Shown here piece by piece: positions 9,896-20,608 of a stretch of 36,376 nt of DNA. The notes under the pieces were generated by a model. The model was not told the origin of the DNA, searched no databases, and was given only the letters and a program-made list of their open reading frames with translations. The translations under genes were made by a program, and so were the position numbers. Location of the stretch: positions 1 to 36,376 of the forward strand of contig JANBTH010000098.1 in the NCBI GenBank assembly GCA_027578815.1. Direction: 5' to 3'. Source of the DNA: Coemansia sp. RSA 1804 (Eukaryota; Kickxellomycota; Kickxellomycetes; Kickxellales; Kickxellaceae). Within the stretch, counting starts at the first letter, position 1, and the number at the start of each line of letters is the position of its first letter.

Positions 9896-11693
9896 CAGCG
9901 GCAGCAGCTGTAGAGTTAGCTGCTCCAGCACTAGCGCTGGCTGGTGCTGTGTTGCTGCTGTCCATCGTGTCTGCAATTGCGCTCCCCGACGACATCAGCG
10001 CAACCGACGCCGGCGGCAGCGCCCACGACGAGTGCGTGAGCCGCGGCTTCGCCTTGAACAGCTCGCACAGCGCCTTTATCGTGCTGGCGTTTTCCGCCTC
10101 CAGCTTCTGGGACTTGAGCCGCTGCACAACCTCCAGAACGGCCTCCGACGCTGCCTTGAAGTCACGTGCGTGCACCGCTGTCTCCACACGCTGCGCTGCA
10201 GCAGCATCGCCACTGCCATCGCAATCGTCGCTGCCAGGCATCCGGTGCGCAGCGCTGTGTCTGAGCGCACTCGGCGTCACGTGGTGCGCATACAGATCTC
10301 CGCACGAGCTCAGCGTGTAGAAGGTGCTTCCTTTGCCGCGCACCGCAACAACCGATCCAATGTCGTCCGCCGCGCGCCGCTCTGCCACAACCGCTGCACT
10401 ACCAGAAGATAGTTCGCCTTCTGCCGCTGACGAGCGCAGCGAATGCAGTCGCCACGACCGATCGCTGGTGCCGGTTGCCAGCATATCCACATGCGCCGGA
10501 CTCCACGCTACGCTGCGGATCGCCCCGTGGTTTGTCGGATGCTGCAGCGTGGCAACCGCCGCTCCGTCAGACGCTGCGTACCGCATGTCCCACACTCGCA
10601 CCGCTCCGCTGTCGCTGGCGCTGGCAAGCCAGTACGGCACAAACGGCGACCACGCAATGTCGCCAATCGTCCAGCCATCGTCGTAGCCTCCAGCGCTGCC
10701 AACTCCAGTGCCAGCTGCTGCCAGCGCTGTGCGCCACGCTACCGCCCGCCCGCGACGCCGGAGATCAAGCACATTGATGACTCCGTCCACTCCGCTGGCT
10801 GCTATCAGATTCGCCGGCGACTGCGGGTTCCACGTTGCGCGCGTCAGCGGCTGGTTCGATACTTTCTCCATCCGCAGCGCATGCTGGCTCTGCGATGCAT
10901 CCCAGATATTGACTACGCCGCCCACGCATGCCAGGAACATCTCCGAGCTGGCGCCAACCGATGGCGGCGGCCACGACGATGATGCGCCGGCTCCTTGTTT
11001 TGCCGCGTCATCTGCTGCTGCTGCCTGTCCAAACGCTGGCGAAAATTCTACGCACGATACGCGTCTGGTCGGTACGTGGTTTCCTGGCGCTGCAATGTCG
11101 ATGCTCTTTGCTGCTTTGTTCTTAAACGTCCCTATGCAGCGAACCAACGGACCATCGTCGGCAGCGCTGCCATCTCCGTCATCGATTGCATTCTCTGGCG
11201 GAAACCCAAGCAACCGCGCCCTGTCAACCTTGTACAGAACGCTTGTGTTGCGATCAGTTCCCGCCATCAGCAGGTTCGTTTTAAAGCCAAGCGAGTAGAT
11301 TGGGAATTTGGACGCAAAGGACGCCTTCACATCCAGCTGGTCCTCCAGGCTCTGCACAAAAAACATGTTTGTTTCGTAGCTTCCTGACCCAACTGCCAGC
11401 AACGGCTGGTCCTCGCTGACTGCCATGCATGTGGTGAATCGTGTTTCATCTGGCAACGCCAGTGATGTTGATTGCACTCCGTCCGTGTCCCCCACTTCGC
11501 TGGCTATGTATGTGCGTCGCCACCGGCTGAGCTGCTTGTCTCCGCCGCCCACGCTCCACGAATTCCCGTAGTTGTGATTGTATGCATCGTCTAACTGTTG
11601 TGTTCCATCTGCCGATAGCAAGCTGTGTCTGCGCGACCCATTAGGTGTGTTGCTTCCCAGGCTCTGTCGTGATGACCTTGTGCTGTTGTACAT
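8070..11693 (-). CDS. Large WD40-repeat protein, function unknown
   Basis: A 1207-residue single-exon frame. Residues about 60-500 form a WD40 propeller: recognisable repeat ends are VVNIWD at 260-265, INVLD at 306-310, VRVWDMRY at 366-372 and a TSDRSWRLHSL at 409-419, each preceded by the usual W-P or W-S-P turn (ATWNPQSP, IAWSPFVP, VAWSPAHV). The C-terminal two thirds is mostly helical, broken by low-complexity inserts: poly-Ser/Asn, a ten-residue poly-Gln, and poly-Gly near the end. A propeller followed by a long helical region resembles coat and scaffold proteins such as SEA/GATOR or vesicle-coat subunits, but no zinc ring or RING typical of SEA subunits is visible, so I leave the function open. 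I chose the ATG at 11693 (MYNSTRSS) because the 19 codons before it come from an oligo-T/A leader. Confidence 0.8.
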
Positions 11694-11944
11694 GTTCTCT
11701 TTAAAAAAAAAAGGTGTTTTGTGATTTGCTTCAATTAATAGAAAAGTCAAGGAATTTAAAAAGAAAAAAAGCTAAAACAAAAAAGGGGCATTACAATGTG
11801 CTGGATGATTGATGATGGATGTTTCCCCTCTTTCCTTCAGACTGCTCAATCTCTTTGCTCTATGCTGTTTGTATGCTGTGATCTGATTCTGCCGTAGATC
11901 GATCCACCAACTCGTTCAATATTTCAAAAGCATTTGTATCTTGC

Positions 11945-13621
11945 TCATGTGCTCACTAAAGAACCCGTCTTCAATAATCCTTTTAATATTGGCCTTGTAG
12001 TTTTTTGATATTCGCGTGGGATGCATGCCAACCCAAAGCTAGGACATAGAATGGCAAGAGCCAACGCTGTGTTTGCCGCAACCTCAGCATATGCCCAAAC
12101 ATATATCATAGCGTCCCAACGTCTTAATCGGTTGCTTACCGGATAATGCTGCTTATAGTAGTCATCAACAAACTCTTTGAGATGCTTGCTTTCTTTTTTA
12201 TACTTTAATTCAATTCTTCCTGGATGACACGCAAACTTTTCCATGTTAGGCAAAAGTCTTATAATGCCAAGAAAATCGGCCAATGTTCCTTTAAATCTGG
12301 GCAGACAAAGCGTTCTAATGTTTGCTATGTGTTGGCTTGCAGAAAATATTTGCATTATTTCCTTGGTTTTCTTTAAATTAATTTCAAAGTGCTTTGTTTC
12401 TGGCCCTATAAGATTTTCTGCAAGTATTACAATTACATCATGGTCTGCTCTCTCACCTATCCTATCAGCGTTGAATACTGTTTTGTAGAGTAATATTTTT
12501 GATAATTTGGAGAATTCAGTGCCTGTATACAACATTTGTTCTTGTAATCTATGAATAGACCAATTATCAGTTTTAATCTTCACGTATTCTAACGTCTGCC
12601 TATTTTCCCTAAACAATGTGTCATCTTCAAATATACTCCTTGATACCCATGTAAGATGTCGTAGTGCTGGGAATGGTGCCATGTTTCTATCTACTTCATA
12701 GCGTTCAGATGGTTCTGTATACAAATTGCTTGCAAACTCTAGCTTTTGTAGTCTTGGATACACTAATGGCTTTCTGTTGCTATCAAATATCAGTGCCTCT
12801 GCGTTTGTAAAGAATACATCCATAAACCTTAGTGACACTAGAGTAGGTGCAGATCTTTCTAATAGCCAATTTACATACTTGTTGCTACCGCAAGACTCAC
12901 AATCTAGATGTGTCAATCCCGTATAATAGCTTGATGCCAATGAGCTGTCAACAGATGGATGGATTGCTCCTACATTGACTACTAGTTTTCTTGTTTTTGA
13001 GAAAACTGCCTGTAAAAACTTATTGGCCTTCCATTTGCTGGTATATCTGTAACTATCACTTAGCATATATGCATACGTATTGTCGTTGATTGCAATTTTC
13101 TGTAGTCTAGGCATTAAATTTGTTATGCACTGTGACAGCCAGACAAACCCTTCATTCTCAACAGTTATGTAATGCTGCTCATTTAATTTCGCATTTTCGT
13201 TCCATTCTAGATTAACATTTAATGAATTTGCCAATGGAAGGGTTACGTTTTCTGGCCATATAGCAACCCCTTTATCTAAAATAGTTGTTGCTGTTGGTAA
13301 ATGCGTGCCTTCAAAATCTATGTCAACTGCTTTGACATAGTTGTAATGCTGCATACTGTGAGTTATCTGCTCTGGCACATTGCAGTATTCAAGGTGACCT
13401 GTTTCCTTGTTTGCAGATACTTTTAAGGTAACACTTTTGAAAAAGTATTTTAGCGCCAGTATGCGCCAAGATAAACTAACGTTGTAAAATATACACCACA
13501 CATTTATTTCTAGATTTTGTCTTTGCTTATAATCATTAGCTACTGCTGTAGAAATAACGTAGCTAGAGATTCTCTCTGCAATACCTATTGGCAAGCACTG
13601 AAAGGTTGATAACGTATGCAT
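11945..13621 (-). CDS. F-box-start, leucine-rich-repeat-like protein
   Basis: A 558-residue frame. The N-terminus (FQCLPIGIAERISSYV, about residues 7-22) has the LP...I...I..YV pattern of a degenerate F-box. The rest has repeated strand-helix units with landmarks such as ATTILDKGV, LTHLDCESC, PRLQKLEFA and FPALRHLTWVS, as in divergent leucine-rich repeats. Proteins of this build are greatly expanded in Coemansia and related fungi and are thought to be substrate adaptors of SCF ubiquitin ligases; that role is inferred. A hydrophobic stretch near the C-terminus (YVWAYAEVAANTALALAILC) might be a buried helix or a membrane segment. Codon use is AT-rich compared with the GC-rich genes around it, as is usual for this fast-evolving family. 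I start at the ATG at 13621; the 34 codons upstream look like leader. Confidence 0.72.
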   Translation of the reverse strand: MHTLSTFQCLPIGIAERISSYVISTAVANDYKQRQNLEINVWCIFYNVSLSWRILALKYFFKSVTLKVSANKETGHLEYCNVPEQITHSMQHYNYVKAVDIDFEGTHLPTATTILDKGVAIWPENVTLPLANSLNVNLEWNENAKLNEQHYITVENEGFVWLSQCITNLMPRLQKIAINDNTYAYMLSDSYRYTSKWKANKFLQAVFSKTRKLVVNVGAIHPSVDSSLASSYYTGLTHLDCESCGSNKYVNWLLERSAPTLVSLRFMDVFFTNAEALIFDSNRKPLVYPRLQKLEFASNLYTEPSERYEVDRNMAPFPALRHLTWVSRSIFEDDTLFRENRQTLEYVKIKTDNWSIHRLQEQMLYTGTEFSKLSKILLYKTVFNADRIGERADHDVIVILAENLIGPETKHFEINLKKTKEIMQIFSASQHIANIRTLCLPRFKGTLADFLGIIRLLPNMEKFACHPGRIELKYKKESKHLKEFVDDYYKQHYPVSNRLRRWDAMIYVWAYAEVAANTALALAILCPSFGLACIPREYQKTTRPILKGLLKTGSLVST

Positions 13622-15532
13622 AAGTGTAGTTAACAATTTTATTTTAAAGATATAAAATTGAAGAAAAAAGACGCAAAGCGGAGAAGTGAGAAAATGGAAA
13701 TTTAATGAAATCCATTCAATCATTTTTCATACAAGCAGATTTTAGGACATCATATTCACATGCATTTCTAAAATGAAATTAATTAATTGAAAGCTTTACA
13801 GAACAAAAATTTGAAACTAACAGTGCACATTTCCTTTCTTTGAATTCCACAGTTTATACCAATTACAAGTTAACTAGAAAGTTTACTAATTTTGAATAAG
13901 CAAAGTATTATCACAGAAAACCACGTGCGTTTTTAAAGAAAATTTGTTGTTTGTTTTTTAGCAATTGTTTATTGCAATATGTAATATATGTTTTTGTAAC
14001 AAAACCCAAAGCTAGCGTGCAACGGGAGTTGCTTTAATATGTATGGGTTTTTGGTCATATTCATCTTTAATTGTCATTTTTTAGCATCTCTACAATTATA
14101 ACATGTAGTTATTAGATCTGAAGGTTCTCTGGGGTTTTTTCTTTTATTGGATAACTATATTGATAACTTTCATTACAAAGACTGCATTTTTCTTTCATTG
14201 CCAATGATTCTTTAAAATATGTCCAAGAACTTGTAAACTAGCTTTAAATATGTACTGTAAAATACTCTTTTAATAAGGTTGAATGGCGTTTGGTGCTGAA
14301 AAATATATTTGCTAGTTTGAGAAACAAAGCCAAGAAAAAAGAGGAATGAGAAATTCATATTATTTTATATTCCCCAGGTATATATGCATAAAAGCAACGT
14401 TAAATTATACTACTAAAAATGAATATGTTTATGGCTTCTCTGTTTCTATTTTCTTTTTTTCTATTTCTATTTCTATTTCTATTTCTATTTCTATTTCTAT
14501 TTCTATTTTCATTTCCATTTCCATTTCCATGTTGTATTTGGAAGCAATGTATGTCTCCTGATTAGGGTTTTAGAGAGAGTAAATGAAACATATTTTAAGC
14601 CTAATAATGGGTAAAAAATATATATATATTATTTAATGAATAGATAGATGGGGTTGGGTTCTAATAAAAATTTTAATTTATTATCCATTCATTCATTATT
14701 GGACTTTACATGCTGAATTTATTTGTGCAATAGATTATCTTTTTTCTTTGCCTCTCAGAACAACAGCTTATAACGCATGCAGAAAGTGTATGCGTACCAC
14801 AAAATTTCTTAAACATTGATTTACCAGCCAAGCACTCTATGTGGCATGGTTTTGTATCTGCTTATTTGCGCTAGCAGCAAAAAATTACTAAGAAAAGCAA
14901 AGCTGTAGAACCCCTTTTCACATGTATCACATTTCAATGGGTCGCATTTGATAATGTTTTTCTGTTAGCAAGACAACAGATATCAAGGCAGTGGGAAAAA
15001 AGATATGGAAAGGAAAAGGAATATGTAGGTTAACATTTTTTCTATCTTCTTGGTAGATGCATACAATGGAATGTGCTGTTAGGAAATATTGACAAGCGTG
15101 GCGCTTGCATGCATGGGAGCTGTAAATGGAGGTTTTGATTAACGCCACACACGCTATTTTGCAATAAAAGCGAGAATGCGAGCAGAGAGTGAGGCAGCGA
15201 GGAAAGAAAGAAAAATCAACATGTATGCTTAGAGAAAGCCGAGTGTGAGTTTCTTTATTCATCCATTCACTTATTTGCCTATTCATTTATCTGTGCATTT
15301 AGTATATGTGTCTTGTTGTTGTTTTGTTTGTTAATATTGGTATTTGAGAGAGGCGCGGGTTAGCATCTCTCCCTGTTTCTTTCTTTTCTTCCCTTTCTTT
15401 TACTCATCGTCACTATCCATTTTGATATTTTATTATTACGGACTTTTGATTATCCTCGTATTTGAGTAAAAACATATGAGAGAAAGGGTAGATATTATTT
15501 TCTTCCAACTCTGATACCTTGTTATTCATCCA
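13622..15532. other. AT-rich divergent intergenic region
   Basis: About 1.9 kb between the divergent F-box-like gene (minus) and the acyl-CoA synthetase gene (plus), so it should hold both promoters. A pyrimidine-rich tract at about 15366-15402 lies 130 bases before the synthetase start and resembles fungal CT-rich promoter elements. The short frames are not convincing. Confidence 0.45.
14458..14530 (+). repeat. Hexanucleotide microsatellite (TTTCTA)n grading into (TTTCCA)n
   Basis: About eight TTTCTA units followed by about four TTTCCA/TTTCAT units in non-coding AT-rich DNA. The change of unit in one direction suggests expansion from two seed variants. Confidence 0.9.
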
Positions 15533-17374
15533 ATGTCTACTACTGCCGAACATCTTATTACCAGATCCACGCTACCCAAAGTGGATATTCCAAACACCAG
15601 TATTCCAGAGTTCTTTTTCAAGTGTCTATGGAAACACCCAGCGCTTGTAGACGAGAGCAACCCGCAACCGCTGTTTGTAAGCGGGACATGCGCAGACGAG
15701 TTTCTAACAGCAAGGCAGGTGGAGACGCTGAGCAGACAGCTTGCAGCGGGACTGTACACCAAAGTCGGGGTGCGTAAAGGAGACGTTGTGGCGGTTATCC
15801 TGCCCAACTCAATCTACTATACGGTGGTGGTGCTTGGAGTGCTGATGCTAGGGGCGTCGTGTACGCTTGCAAACCCAGTGGGAACGGTGCGTGAGCTGGT
15901 GTACCAGTTAAGGGACTCTGACTCCAAGTTTATCGTCACCACGACTGGTATCAAGGACGCAGTTGGCAAGGCGGTAGCGGAGATTGGGCCAAGAATTCGG
16001 AAAACGCTGTTTATCGAAAGAGAAGGTGACGAGGTTACTGGGAACAAGTCATCGGTGTTTGATGTTCTGTGCACGGAGACGGATAGCAGCAACAGCAACA
16101 GCAACAGCGGCGATACCTGGGACCAAGAAGCAACTACAATTGATCCTGACAGCGTGGCGATTATCCCGTACTCGAGCGGGACAACGGGGTATCCAAAGGG
16201 CGTGGTTCTCACGCACCGCAACATAGTAGCCAACATTCTGCAAGTGACAATGCTGCAGACATACGATGGTCCAGATCCATCGTCATCGTCATCGTCATCA
16301 ACATCGCTATCGTCTATGGCCAACAGCGCCAAGGGCGCGGAGATCAGAGAAAGCAGCAAGAGAGGAGCAACGGTGGCGGTGCTTCCGATGTACCACAGCT
16401 TTGGACTCTTGTTTCTGTGCTTCCAGGCGCCGAGCAGAGGCATAACAACGGTGGTGATGGCAAAGTTCGAGATGCAGGGGTTTCTGCAGCTGGTTGAAAG
16501 ACACCGGGTGACGGAGGCAATCCTGGTGCCGCCAATAGTCAGCGGACTGGCCAAGATGCCAGAGGAAGCGCTGTACAAGCACGATCTCAGCAGCCTGCGC
16601 TCGGTGCTTGTTGGAGCAGCACCGTTGTGTAAGGACACAATAGCAGCGGTGGAGAAGCGGCTGCCCAGAGTGCGCGTGTTCCAGGGCTACGGACTGACGG
16701 AGACAAGCCCAGCAGTGTCGCTTAACAGATACGAGGATCCGGTGGCTGGGTCGTCAGGACGACTGCTGCCAAACATCGATGCAAAGGTTGTTGACGATGA
16801 AGGCAATGCGGTTGATGCTGGCAGCAGGGGAGAGCTGTGTTTCCGCGGGCCAAACGTCATGGCAGGATACCTGAATCGGGAGACAGAGACCAGTGAGTGT
16901 ATAGACTGCGATGGGTTTTTCCACACCGGCGATATCGGGTACATTGATGAGCAGCAGCATGTGTATCTGACGGACCGCAAGAAAGAGCTGATCAAGTACA
17001 ACGGGTTCCAGGTGGCGCCGGCGGAGCTGGAGGGAATCATGCTGCAGCATCCGAGCGTGCGCGACTGCGCTGTGGTTGGCGTGTACGATGCGCGCAGACA
17101 GACAGAAGTGCCCAGGGCGTTCATAGTGCTATCTCCTCCTTTGGGTGCGGATGAGAAGATAGATAGCGGTAATGGGAATGGAAATGTTGCCGAGGAGGTT
17201 GTCGCGTGGACCAATAGCCAGGTCGCATACTACAAGCATCTGCGTGGAGGCTATGTTCTTCTGGAAGCCATTCCGAAGAGCGCGTCTGGCAAGATACTGC
17301 GTCGGGTTCTAAAGGAGAAGCACGGCGACGAGTGTGCGTGCCCCGGAGGCAGCATTGGATCTGAGATGAAGTAG
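15533..17374 (+). CDS. 4-coumarate-CoA-ligase-like acyl-CoA synthetase
   Basis: A member of the ANL adenylating family: it activates a carboxylic acid with ATP to an acyl-AMP and then transfers it to CoA. The 613-residue single-exon product carries the ATP-binding loop YSSGTTGYPKGVVLTH at 213-228, the second motif QGYGLTETS at 384-392, the GDIG turn with its ribose-binding Asp at 467, the hinge DRKKELIKYNGFQVAPAELE at 481-500, and the catalytic lysine K587 in PKSASGK. Overall it is closest in feel to plant 4CL and fungal 4CL-like ligases. The substrate cannot be read from the sequence; a medium- or long-chain fatty acid or an aryl acid is possible. The C-terminus (SEMK) is not a clear peroxisomal SKL-type signal. 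A Ser-rich insertion at 249-262, encoded by a trinucleotide-like run, is unusual for the family and sits in a surface loop after the P-loop. Confidence 0.88.
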   Translation: MSTTAEHLITRSTLPKVDIPNTSIPEFFFKCLWKHPALVDESNPQPLFVSGTCADEFLTARQVETLSRQLAAGLYTKVGVRKGDVVAVILPNSIYYTVVVLGVLMLGASCTLANPVGTVRELVYQLRDSDSKFIVTTTGIKDAVGKAVAEIGPRIRKTLFIEREGDEVTGNKSSVFDVLCTETDSSNSNSNSGDTWDQEATTIDPDSVAIIPYSSGTTGYPKGVVLTHRNIVANILQVTMLQTYDGPDPSSSSSSSTSLSSMANSAKGAEIRESSKRGATVAVLPMYHSFGLLFLCFQAPSRGITTVVMAKFEMQGFLQLVERHRVTEAILVPPIVSGLAKMPEEALYKHDLSSLRSVLVGAAPLCKDTIAAVEKRLPRVRVFQGYGLTETSPAVSLNRYEDPVAGSSGRLLPNIDAKVVDDEGNAVDAGSRGELCFRGPNVMAGYLNRETETSECIDCDGFFHTGDIGYIDEQQHVYLTDRKKELIKYNGFQVAPAELEGIMLQHPSVRDCAVVGVYDARRQTEVPRAFIVLSPPLGADEKIDSGNGNGNVAEEVVAWTNSQVAYYKHLRGGYVLLEAIPKSASGKILRRVLKEKHGDECACPGGSIGSEMK

Positions 17375-17859
17375 AAAAGTAGCGATTTGATCGGAGTGTT
17401 TTCACTTGATTTGGAACACTTAGTTTTTGAGTTAACACATGACCACGAGATTCAAAAGGAGAAAGAGAAGAGAATGCATTTGGTGTTCATCGCATCTCCT
17501 GGAAAAGGGAGGGAGGGAGTCCTACTGCTTTCCAGCACAGGCACCAAGCGGCAGAGCAGGGGGAGGGGAGGAGAGGGAATGATTGATGAAGAGATTCAAA
17601 CGAAACGAAGAGAAATAATAGTAGTGAGGCGGCCATTCTTCGATGCATCCGCGCCGTTCCATCCTGGCGCCTGGCATTCCGACACCGGCGCGCAGGGCGG
17701 AGAAGAAGAAGAAGAAGAAGAATGGGAGGAAGAGGAAAATAAAGGAGCCATCCATCCCGCTCGTCCATCTAGAAATTCAGACATACAGACTTTAACACAA
17801 CCGACATCTCAGCCGCAGCAATCGACAATACACACAAGCACACACAGAAGAACAGTCGC
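17375..17859. other. Intergenic region with purine-rich runs
   Basis: 485 bases between two plus-strand genes. It contains a GAA/GGA-rich tract at about 17700-17745. It should hold the 3' end of the synthetase gene and the promoter of the phosphoesterase gene. No other feature is recognised. Confidence 0.45.
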
Positions 17860-19215
17860 ATGGAGCTGCAAGCAAAGCTGCAACAGAGCCTGGCGCACAG
17901 CAAGCGGCCGCGGACGGTTGTGCGTGGGCTGCGCGCAGTGTGGGTGGCGGCGGTGGTGTACGGCGAGGTGGGCGTGTACTACTGGCGCATCGGCCGGTGC
18001 CGGTGGCCGGAAGCGAAGGCGGAGGTGAAGACGGATACGGAGGCGGAGGCGGATGCGGAGGCAATCGCGGGGCGGCCGACGCGCGTGGCAATCGTGGCGG
18101 ATGCGCAGATCGTGGACCACTACTCGTACGGGCAAACAGGAATGCTGCTGCGCATCGTGGAGTTCTTCACAGACATCTACGTGCGCAAGGCGTATCTCGT
18201 GCTGCAGGACGTGCGGCAGCCGGCGATCGTTGTTAATCTGGGTGATCTGATGGACGGCGGGCGCGAGCTGCCGGAAGGCGCGGACGAGGCGTGGCTGGCG
18301 GAATACGCCAGATTCCGATCGGTGTTCCGCAACCGCGCACCGGCGGCGCGGCGCGTGTTTGAGATGGCCGGCAACCACGACATCGGCATCGGCAACACAG
18401 TTGTTCCGCACGCGCTAAGCAGATTCCACCGGCGCGTGGGCGCAACCAACCAGCTCGTGGCGGCGGGCGGCCACCGCCTGGCGCTGGTTGACACGCTGAC
18501 GCTCGAGAGCGACGATCCCGCCGTGCGGAGCGGCGCGCGCCGGCTGGTGGAGCAGCTGCGCATCCAGCGCGAGAGCAGCAGCGGAGCGCCGCCAACGCTG
18601 CTGTTCTCGCATGTGCCGCTCTGGCGCGCCGCCAACACGCCGTGCGGGCTGCTGCGGCAGAGCAAGCACGGCGCGCTGCTCAGCCGGCGCGGATACCAGT
18701 TCCGCGACCAGCTGCAGCGCAACACGACCGAGTATCTGCTGGAGGCGGTGCGTCCGCAGGCCGTCTTCAGCGGCGACGACCACGACACCTGCTCGGTGAC
18801 GCACCCGATGGCTGGAACCAGCGAAACGGTGGCCGAGCACACGATCGGCGCCTTCGGCTGGGCCAGCGGCGTGCCCGTTGCCAGCTACGCGCTGCTGACG
18901 CTGTCGCCTGGCGCCGGAGGTGCGCCGCCGGCGTTTGCGCTGCAGCACTGCTTCCTGCCGCACCAGCTGGGCATCTACAAGGCCTATGTGCTGCTGCTTG
19001 CCGCCTCGCTTGCGCTGCTGGCGCGCGCATGCTGGTGGCGCCGGCGGCTGGCGGCGGCTGCCTCGGCTGGCGGCGCCGGCCAGCGCATCCGAGCGCAAGC
19101 GGGGATGCGCTCCCGCCTGTCGCTGCTGCCGGATGTGCTGCGCGCCGCCGGGGCTGTTGCGCTGGTGGCTGCGCCGGCGTACGTCGCCTGCATCCTGTAC
19201 TTCTACGTGGTGTAG
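17860..19215 (+). CDS. Cdc1/Ted1-type membrane metallophosphoesterase
   Basis: This family (yeast Cdc1 and Ted1, human MPPE1/PGAP5) removes ethanolamine phosphate from GPI anchors in the ER or Golgi, using two metal ions. The 451-residue product has the expected ligand set: D81 with Q83 in ADAQIVDHYS, GDLMDGGR from 128, GNHD at 171-174, FSHVPLWR with H251, and GDDHD at 305-309. The TIGAFGWASGVPVASYALLTL-like block (329-348) is characteristic of the Cdc1 branch. Membrane helices are seen near 22-42, 371-391 and 427-450, which put the catalytic domain in the lumen. D-A-Q replaces the commoner D-P-Q at the first motif. A short Ala/Glu-rich repeat (about 51-68) follows the first helix. GC-rich throughout, no intron. 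Its stop is 145 bases from the stop of the convergent nucleolin-like gene. Confidence 0.85.
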   Translation: MELQAKLQQSLAHSKRPRTVVRGLRAVWVAAVVYGEVGVYYWRIGRCRWPEAKAEVKTDTEAEADAEAIAGRPTRVAIVADAQIVDHYSYGQTGMLLRIVEFFTDIYVRKAYLVLQDVRQPAIVVNLGDLMDGGRELPEGADEAWLAEYARFRSVFRNRAPAARRVFEMAGNHDIGIGNTVVPHALSRFHRRVGATNQLVAAGGHRLALVDTLTLESDDPAVRSGARRLVEQLRIQRESSSGAPPTLLFSHVPLWRAANTPCGLLRQSKHGALLSRRGYQFRDQLQRNTTEYLLEAVRPQAVFSGDDHDTCSVTHPMAGTSETVAEHTIGAFGWASGVPVASYALLTLSPGAGGAPPAFALQHCFLPHQLGIYKAYVLLLAASLALLARACWWRRRLAAAASAGGAGQRIRAQAGMRSRLSLLPDVLRAAGAVALVAAPAYVACILYFYVV

Positions 19216-19360
19216 CCCCAGCAGCGACCCGCCGTGATCTGATCCCCGGTTGATTGCGTTGGACTGCTGTCGGTTTTTATTCCCTGCGCACAGAAAAAGG
19301 AAGAGAGAAAATAAATGAGAAAGAAAGAAAATCACGATCGGATCAGATCAGCTCCGGGAT

Positions 19361-20608
19361 CTAGTACCTCGAGCCGCCGCGGCCCCGGCCGCCGCCGCGC
19401 CCTCCGCGGAAGCCGCCGCGGCCGCCGCTGCCGCCGCCGCTGCCGCCCTGGCGCGGCGTCGAGTAGTCGAGACGGATGTTGCGGCCGTCGAGGTCGCTGC
19501 CGTTCCACTCCATCGCGCTGGCCGCAGCCTCGACGGAGTCGAACTCAACGTAGCCGTAGCCCTTGGCGCGGCCGGTCTCGCGGTCCGTGATGATGCGGAC
19601 CGAGACCACGGTCCCGCACTCCTCGAACGCCTGGCGCACGCTGTCCTCGGTCGAGCGGAACGACATGTTGCCGATGAACAGAACCTTGGACGGCTCGCTC
19701 GAGCTGCCGCTGCGCTGAGCCGCGTGCTTCGAGTCGCCGGCGTGGCCGTCGGTCTTGTCCATGCGCACGGCGCGCCCGTCGACCTCAAAGTCGGTGGCCT
19801 CCATCGCCTTCTGCTGCGCGTCGGCCGATGCGAAGTCGACGTAGCCGAAGCCGCGCGACCGCCCCGAGTTGGGCTGCATCGCCACGCGCGCTGCCACGAC
19901 TTCGCCAAACGCGCCAAACGCCGTTGCCAGACTCTCGTCGGTTGTGGCGAATGCCAGGTTGCCGACAAACACAGAGTGCACCTTGGCGCCCTCCGCTTCG
20001 GTCTTCGGCTTCTTGGCTGTCGCCTCCGTGTCCTCCATCTCCACGTCTGACCCGGCCTTGCGCTTGCCGCTCGACGAGTCGCTGTCGTCTTCGTCCGCGT
20101 CAGACTCGGAGTCGGAGTCGGAGCCAGAGCCAGAGCCAGAGCCAGAGCCAGATGAGGATCCGTCGGCCTTCTCGCTCTCCGCGTCCGACGAGTCGCTGTC
20201 GGACGACTCGTCTTCGTTGTCGGATTCTGCCGCCGCCGCCTTCTTCTCCTTCTTCTTGGCGTCCTTCTTTGCTGCAGCCGGCGCCTCGTTGTCGGAAGAT
20301 GCCTCGCTGTCCGATGCCTCCTCCTCAGACGATGACGATGCTTCCTCCTCCGAGGAGGACTCCTCGGAGGAGGACGATGATGCCGACTCCTCTACCTCTT
20401 GCTTGCGCTTCTCCTTCTTGGAGACCTACATCATTGAATCATACACAAGTTGCTTGTTGTTGGATGGCGAGATCACACATACGCGAAATAAATTGCTTTA
20501 GTTGACACTTGCTGCATTATAACCCATTCACTCATCACCATACATCTTTCTGTTGTATATTGCTATACTTGCCTTGTTCTTTGACGATGCTGCTGTTGCC
20601 TTTGTCAT
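19361..20608 (-). CDS. NSR1: Nucleolin-like ribosome-biogenesis protein (NSR1/GAR2 type), two exons
   Basis: NSR1/GAR2/nucleolin acts in the nucleolus in pre-rRNA processing. Exon 1 is tiny, 20573-20608 (12 codons, MTKATAASSKNK); exon 2 is 19361-20425. The intron 20426-20572 has the rare GC-AG form with donor context AAG|GCAAGT and acceptor TGTAG; a GT donor four bases on would break the frame. The product is 366 residues: a Lys-rich start, a long Ser/Asp/Glu region with CKII-type sites (about 25-140) including a short Ser-Gly run, two RNA-recognition motifs at about 163-236 and 260-334, and an RGG/GGR tail at about 339-366. RNP motifs are visible: VFVGNL and RGFGYVDF in the first RRM, VLFIGN and KGYGYVEF in the second. 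Layout and order match yeast NSR1 and fission-yeast Gar2. A TATATA box lies about 25-30 bases upstream of the start codon. Confidence 0.9.

Noticed and set aside
14346..14561. 71-codon frame with Ile-Ser repeats
   Set aside because: It is the translation of the TTTCTA microsatellite.
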